In this document: positions 61,901-64,000 of the stretch, one piece after another
Numbering within the stretch: position 1 is the first letter of the stretch
How the letters are laid out: each line of letters begins with the position of its first letter
Notes under the pieces: model-generated
What the model was told of the DNA's origin: nothing
Seen by the model: the letters and a program-made list of their open reading frames with translations, nothing else
Database searches by the model: none
Program-made: the position numbers and the translations under genes
NCBI GenBank assembly: GCA_013433145.1
Contig: CM024179.1
Location: 682,001 to 746,000, forward strand
Source of the DNA: Ascaris suum
Taxonomy: Eukaryota; Nematoda; Chromadorea; Rhabditida; Ascarididae
DNA: 64,000 bases
Direction of reading: 5' to 3'

Positions 61901-63314
61901 TACTTGTTTCGACGAACTGGTTCATAATTGTGCTTTGCATCGGACGTATTTCTTGTAAATATAAATTTGCATAAATATCTGAAGAGTTATTCGGTGCGGT
62001 TTGGGGAGAGGGAGGGAATAAGGGATTAGGAGTTATCAGAGGTTGACTATGACAGAGAAATCTTTAAGGTTTGTCGGTTGGCGTGAAGTTTATGACTTTA
62101 AGGCGTACGAGGCAAAGAAGGCGAAGAAACCAGCCGGTATTGCAAAGTCGAACATTATTTTCGATGTGAAACCGTGGGACGATAGCATCGATGTGGCTGA
62201 AATTGAGAAGAAAGTCAGAGGCATCGAAACGGATGGTCTTGTTTGGGGTACCGCCAAAGTGTTACCTATCGCTTATGGGATTAATAAACTTCAGGTAATC
62301 GTGACACTTCATTTACCTTGACGAATTTCTTGCCTTTCAAGGTAAATCACTTCCAGGTGCATCGGTTACCGATTAGAATTTAAATGGTTGTGTTCTTTAT
62401 GGCTCCGGCAAGGTGCAAGATGCTTTAATTAGTTTTATAAAGGTTTAGTCGGTGAAAGTTATGCTGAAAAAGTCTGGTGATGTACCTAGACTTTTAAACC
62501 ATAACGTTTTTAGCGATCGCATTTTTGTTGGTACCGTGAGTGTGCTGTAATGCGCAAACGGCGAGCGAATGAGTCACTTGAATTGCTGTGGATGATGTGT
62601 AGCTGTGACAGATTTTTTAAAATCATACCACGCGCATATTGTTATCTAAATTGCTGCTTTATTACAAGAGATATTGTGGTCACAAAAGGCATCCACATTG
62701 CGTCAGCCTGTTTACCTTTCCACTAACGAAGTTTACCGATCACCTGATATTGCATAGTCGGTCGAATCGACCACTTGTTGTGTGATTCGTTTTTGGTCTT
62801 GTGAGATGGTTTGCCGTCACTGGCTATTGCATCTTCCTTCCACATATCCGATGAGGCAGACATTTGTCGCAGTCCATGAATTACCGTAAAGGCAAAAGCA
62901 AGCAAACCCCTGCTTTCCCACTGAATTGTCGGATAGGGAATTTAAGCACTTGAACTCATGAGAGTTATGAATCTTCCATGCTCTTTGACTTTGACGGTTA
63001 TTGATTTACCCTTGCTTCGGGAATTTCTTCTGCTCTTCGTGTTGCCTAAATGTTGGTGAGGTGGAAGAAGAGTATACAATCCTCGTGACGTGTGGGATGT
63101 TATTTTTTGATCGCTATGATGGAAGCGCTTTAATTAAGAAAAAGGAGAGGGAGCGTTAGGGAGAAGTAATCCTGGTTTTATCTTCGATAGTTATTTTCAG
63201 ATTTGCTGTGTGGTTGAGGATGAGAAGGTTTCGTCGGATTGGCTCGAGGAGCAAATAACCGGCTTCGAAGATCTTGTACAATCGGTCGATGTTGTTGCAT
63301 TCAATAAAGTCTAA
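58966..63314 (+). CDS. eef-1B: Translation elongation factor 1B beta/delta subunit (apparent frameshift in exon 2)
   Basis: Five exons: 58966-59039, 60165-60292, 61269-61401, 62103-62294, 63201-63314. The N-terminal part is GST-C-like ([51 protein letters not shown]), which docks on eEF1B-gamma. The acidic stretch [19 protein letters not shown], with the conserved FGSDDEEE casein kinase II site, comes next. The C-terminal guanine-exchange domain has [33 protein letters not shown] and the ending [11 protein letters not shown]. It regenerates eEF1A-GTP by ejecting GDP. Exon lengths total 641 bases, one short of a multiple of three. The reading frame shifts at AAAA (60226-60229): APDA is read in one frame and YANVARWY in the next. 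With the frame corrected, the length would be about 213 aa, the usual size. All other exons are intact, so a sequence error is more likely than a pseudogene. The exon 4 acceptor (GACTTTAAG) is weak. Confidence 0.92.
60226..60229 (+). other. Frameshift position in eEF1B exon 2
   Basis: A four-A homopolymer marks the point where the conserved translation changes frame. No donor/acceptor pair here could remove the shift. One base more in the run would restore the conserved frame. Confidence 0.8.
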
Positions 63315-63362
63315 GGATGCATCTCCTTTTTGTTGTGAATGACCCAAGTTCGCTGTTGGTGA

Positions 63363-63368
63363 AATAAA
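63363..63368 (+). terminator. Polyadenylation signal of the eEF1B gene
   Basis: AATAAA lies 48 bases after the eEF1B stop codon. Confidence 0.75.
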
Positions 63369-63825
63369 TTGTTTCCATAATTGTATACGTGACGCTTGAA
63401 ATGTTTCATCTACGTGCTAGCCGATTTCCTTCCGGTTGCTGTACCTTGCATTTCTTTGAACAATTGCTTAAACAAGCATTAGTTTTGAGGCACGTTGAGA
63501 TGGGAATAGTTCTTTTGATTTTTTGTGAAGCAAGACTTGTTCAGAAGAATTGCAGGAATACCTGTGAAGGGGGGACAGGTGTGAAGGTGCAAGGTGATGA
63601 TTGACACATTTTTAATGGAACGGAATACCTATGTGTAATCTCGGCTAAATTGTCCGAGGGAAAACGTTTTGATCGGGTATTTGCCAATGGCAGGTCCAGT
63701 AAGTTAATCTTGTGGGTTTTATGTGGAGAATATTGTGAGGTGTGAGTAATTCGACGAAATGTCGACTGTATTCTTGAAGCGGAACCTAAGCGGAGGGGGG
63801 GGGGGGTGTTATGATTTTATTGCAG
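63369..63825. other. 3' flank of eEF1B gene
   Basis: No gene is recognised. An open frame at 63389-63604 has no known domain, and a G run lies at 63795-63806. Confidence 0.4.
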
Positions 63826-63911
63826 ACACTGACAAGTTGTTGTTAGAAAGTCTGCGCAAGGCTAAAAAACCGGGACGTGGTCGCAGACATACGCCTGAGG
63901 CACTCTTATAA
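63826..63911 (+). CDS. Possible terminal exon of an unknown gene
   Basis: An acceptor (TTTTATTGCAG) is followed by 28 codons in phase 2 ending in TAA. They encode a basic tail (LLLESLRKAKKPGRGRRH, then TPEALL). The acceptor is good and the composition protein-like, but no upstream exon was found. It could belong to a small gene just downstream of eEF1B, or be chance. Confidence 0.25.
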
Positions 63912-64000
63912 CAACATCATAGACAGGGAGGGTAATGCGGCACATTTGATGCTTACAGCTGGCTAGTAGGAGCCGGATAGCTGTTTGCGTCTTCTGACGT

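Noticed and set aside
1..64000. CRISPR arrays, bacterial operons or phage modules
   Set aside because: No regular repeat-spacer pattern or prokaryotic gene packing; exon-intron structure is eukaryotic throughout.

Overview
This window reads as nuclear DNA of a nematode. It holds a cuticle collagen with the nematode-type membrane-anchored N-terminus, a major-sperm-protein (MSP) domain gene, and an amphiphysin with the paired NPF motifs known from worm AMPH-1. Genes are split by many introns ending in short TTTTCAG-like acceptors. The DNA is AT-rich and carries many homopolymer G/C runs of 10-21 bases. I cannot name the species.

Five genes are well supported, all on the + strand. (1) 219-4189: four exons encoding the 3' part of a protein with a Lys/Glu-rich tail followed by an MSP domain; its 5' end lies off the window. 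(2) 17388-29008: an eleven-exon MRG15/MRG-1-type chromatin protein of 412 aa, with a chromo barrel and an MRG domain. (3) 41930-48773: a seven-exon amphiphysin/BIN1 protein of about 479 aa (BAR domain, two NPF motifs, C-terminal SH3). (4) 52863-55694: a three-exon cuticle collagen of 324 aa with a clear TATA box and initiator. (5) 58966-63314: a five-exon translation elongation factor 1B beta/delta subunit, with an apparent single-base frameshift in exon 2. Exon phases agree at every junction I checked, apart from that frameshift.

Between the genes lie long stretches (4.2-17.4 kb, 29.0-41.9 kb, 48.8-52.9 kb, 55.7-59.0 kb) without a recognisable gene. They hold minisatellites, (TA)n tracts, short tandem duplications, tRNA-like relics and a few weak exon-like open frames. 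Introns are also long and carry homopurine tracts, a hairpin and more minisatellites.

The genes do not form a pathway. They cover sperm or cytoskeletal-type MSP function, chromatin, endocytic recycling, cuticle and translation. The observations most worth a second look are the eEF1B frameshift, a CRE/E-box minisatellite that flanks the first exon of the MRG gene, a long homopurine block in an MSP-gene intron, a perfect 18-bp hairpin in the last collagen intron, and the density of G-tracts. I found no convincing new multi-gene system.
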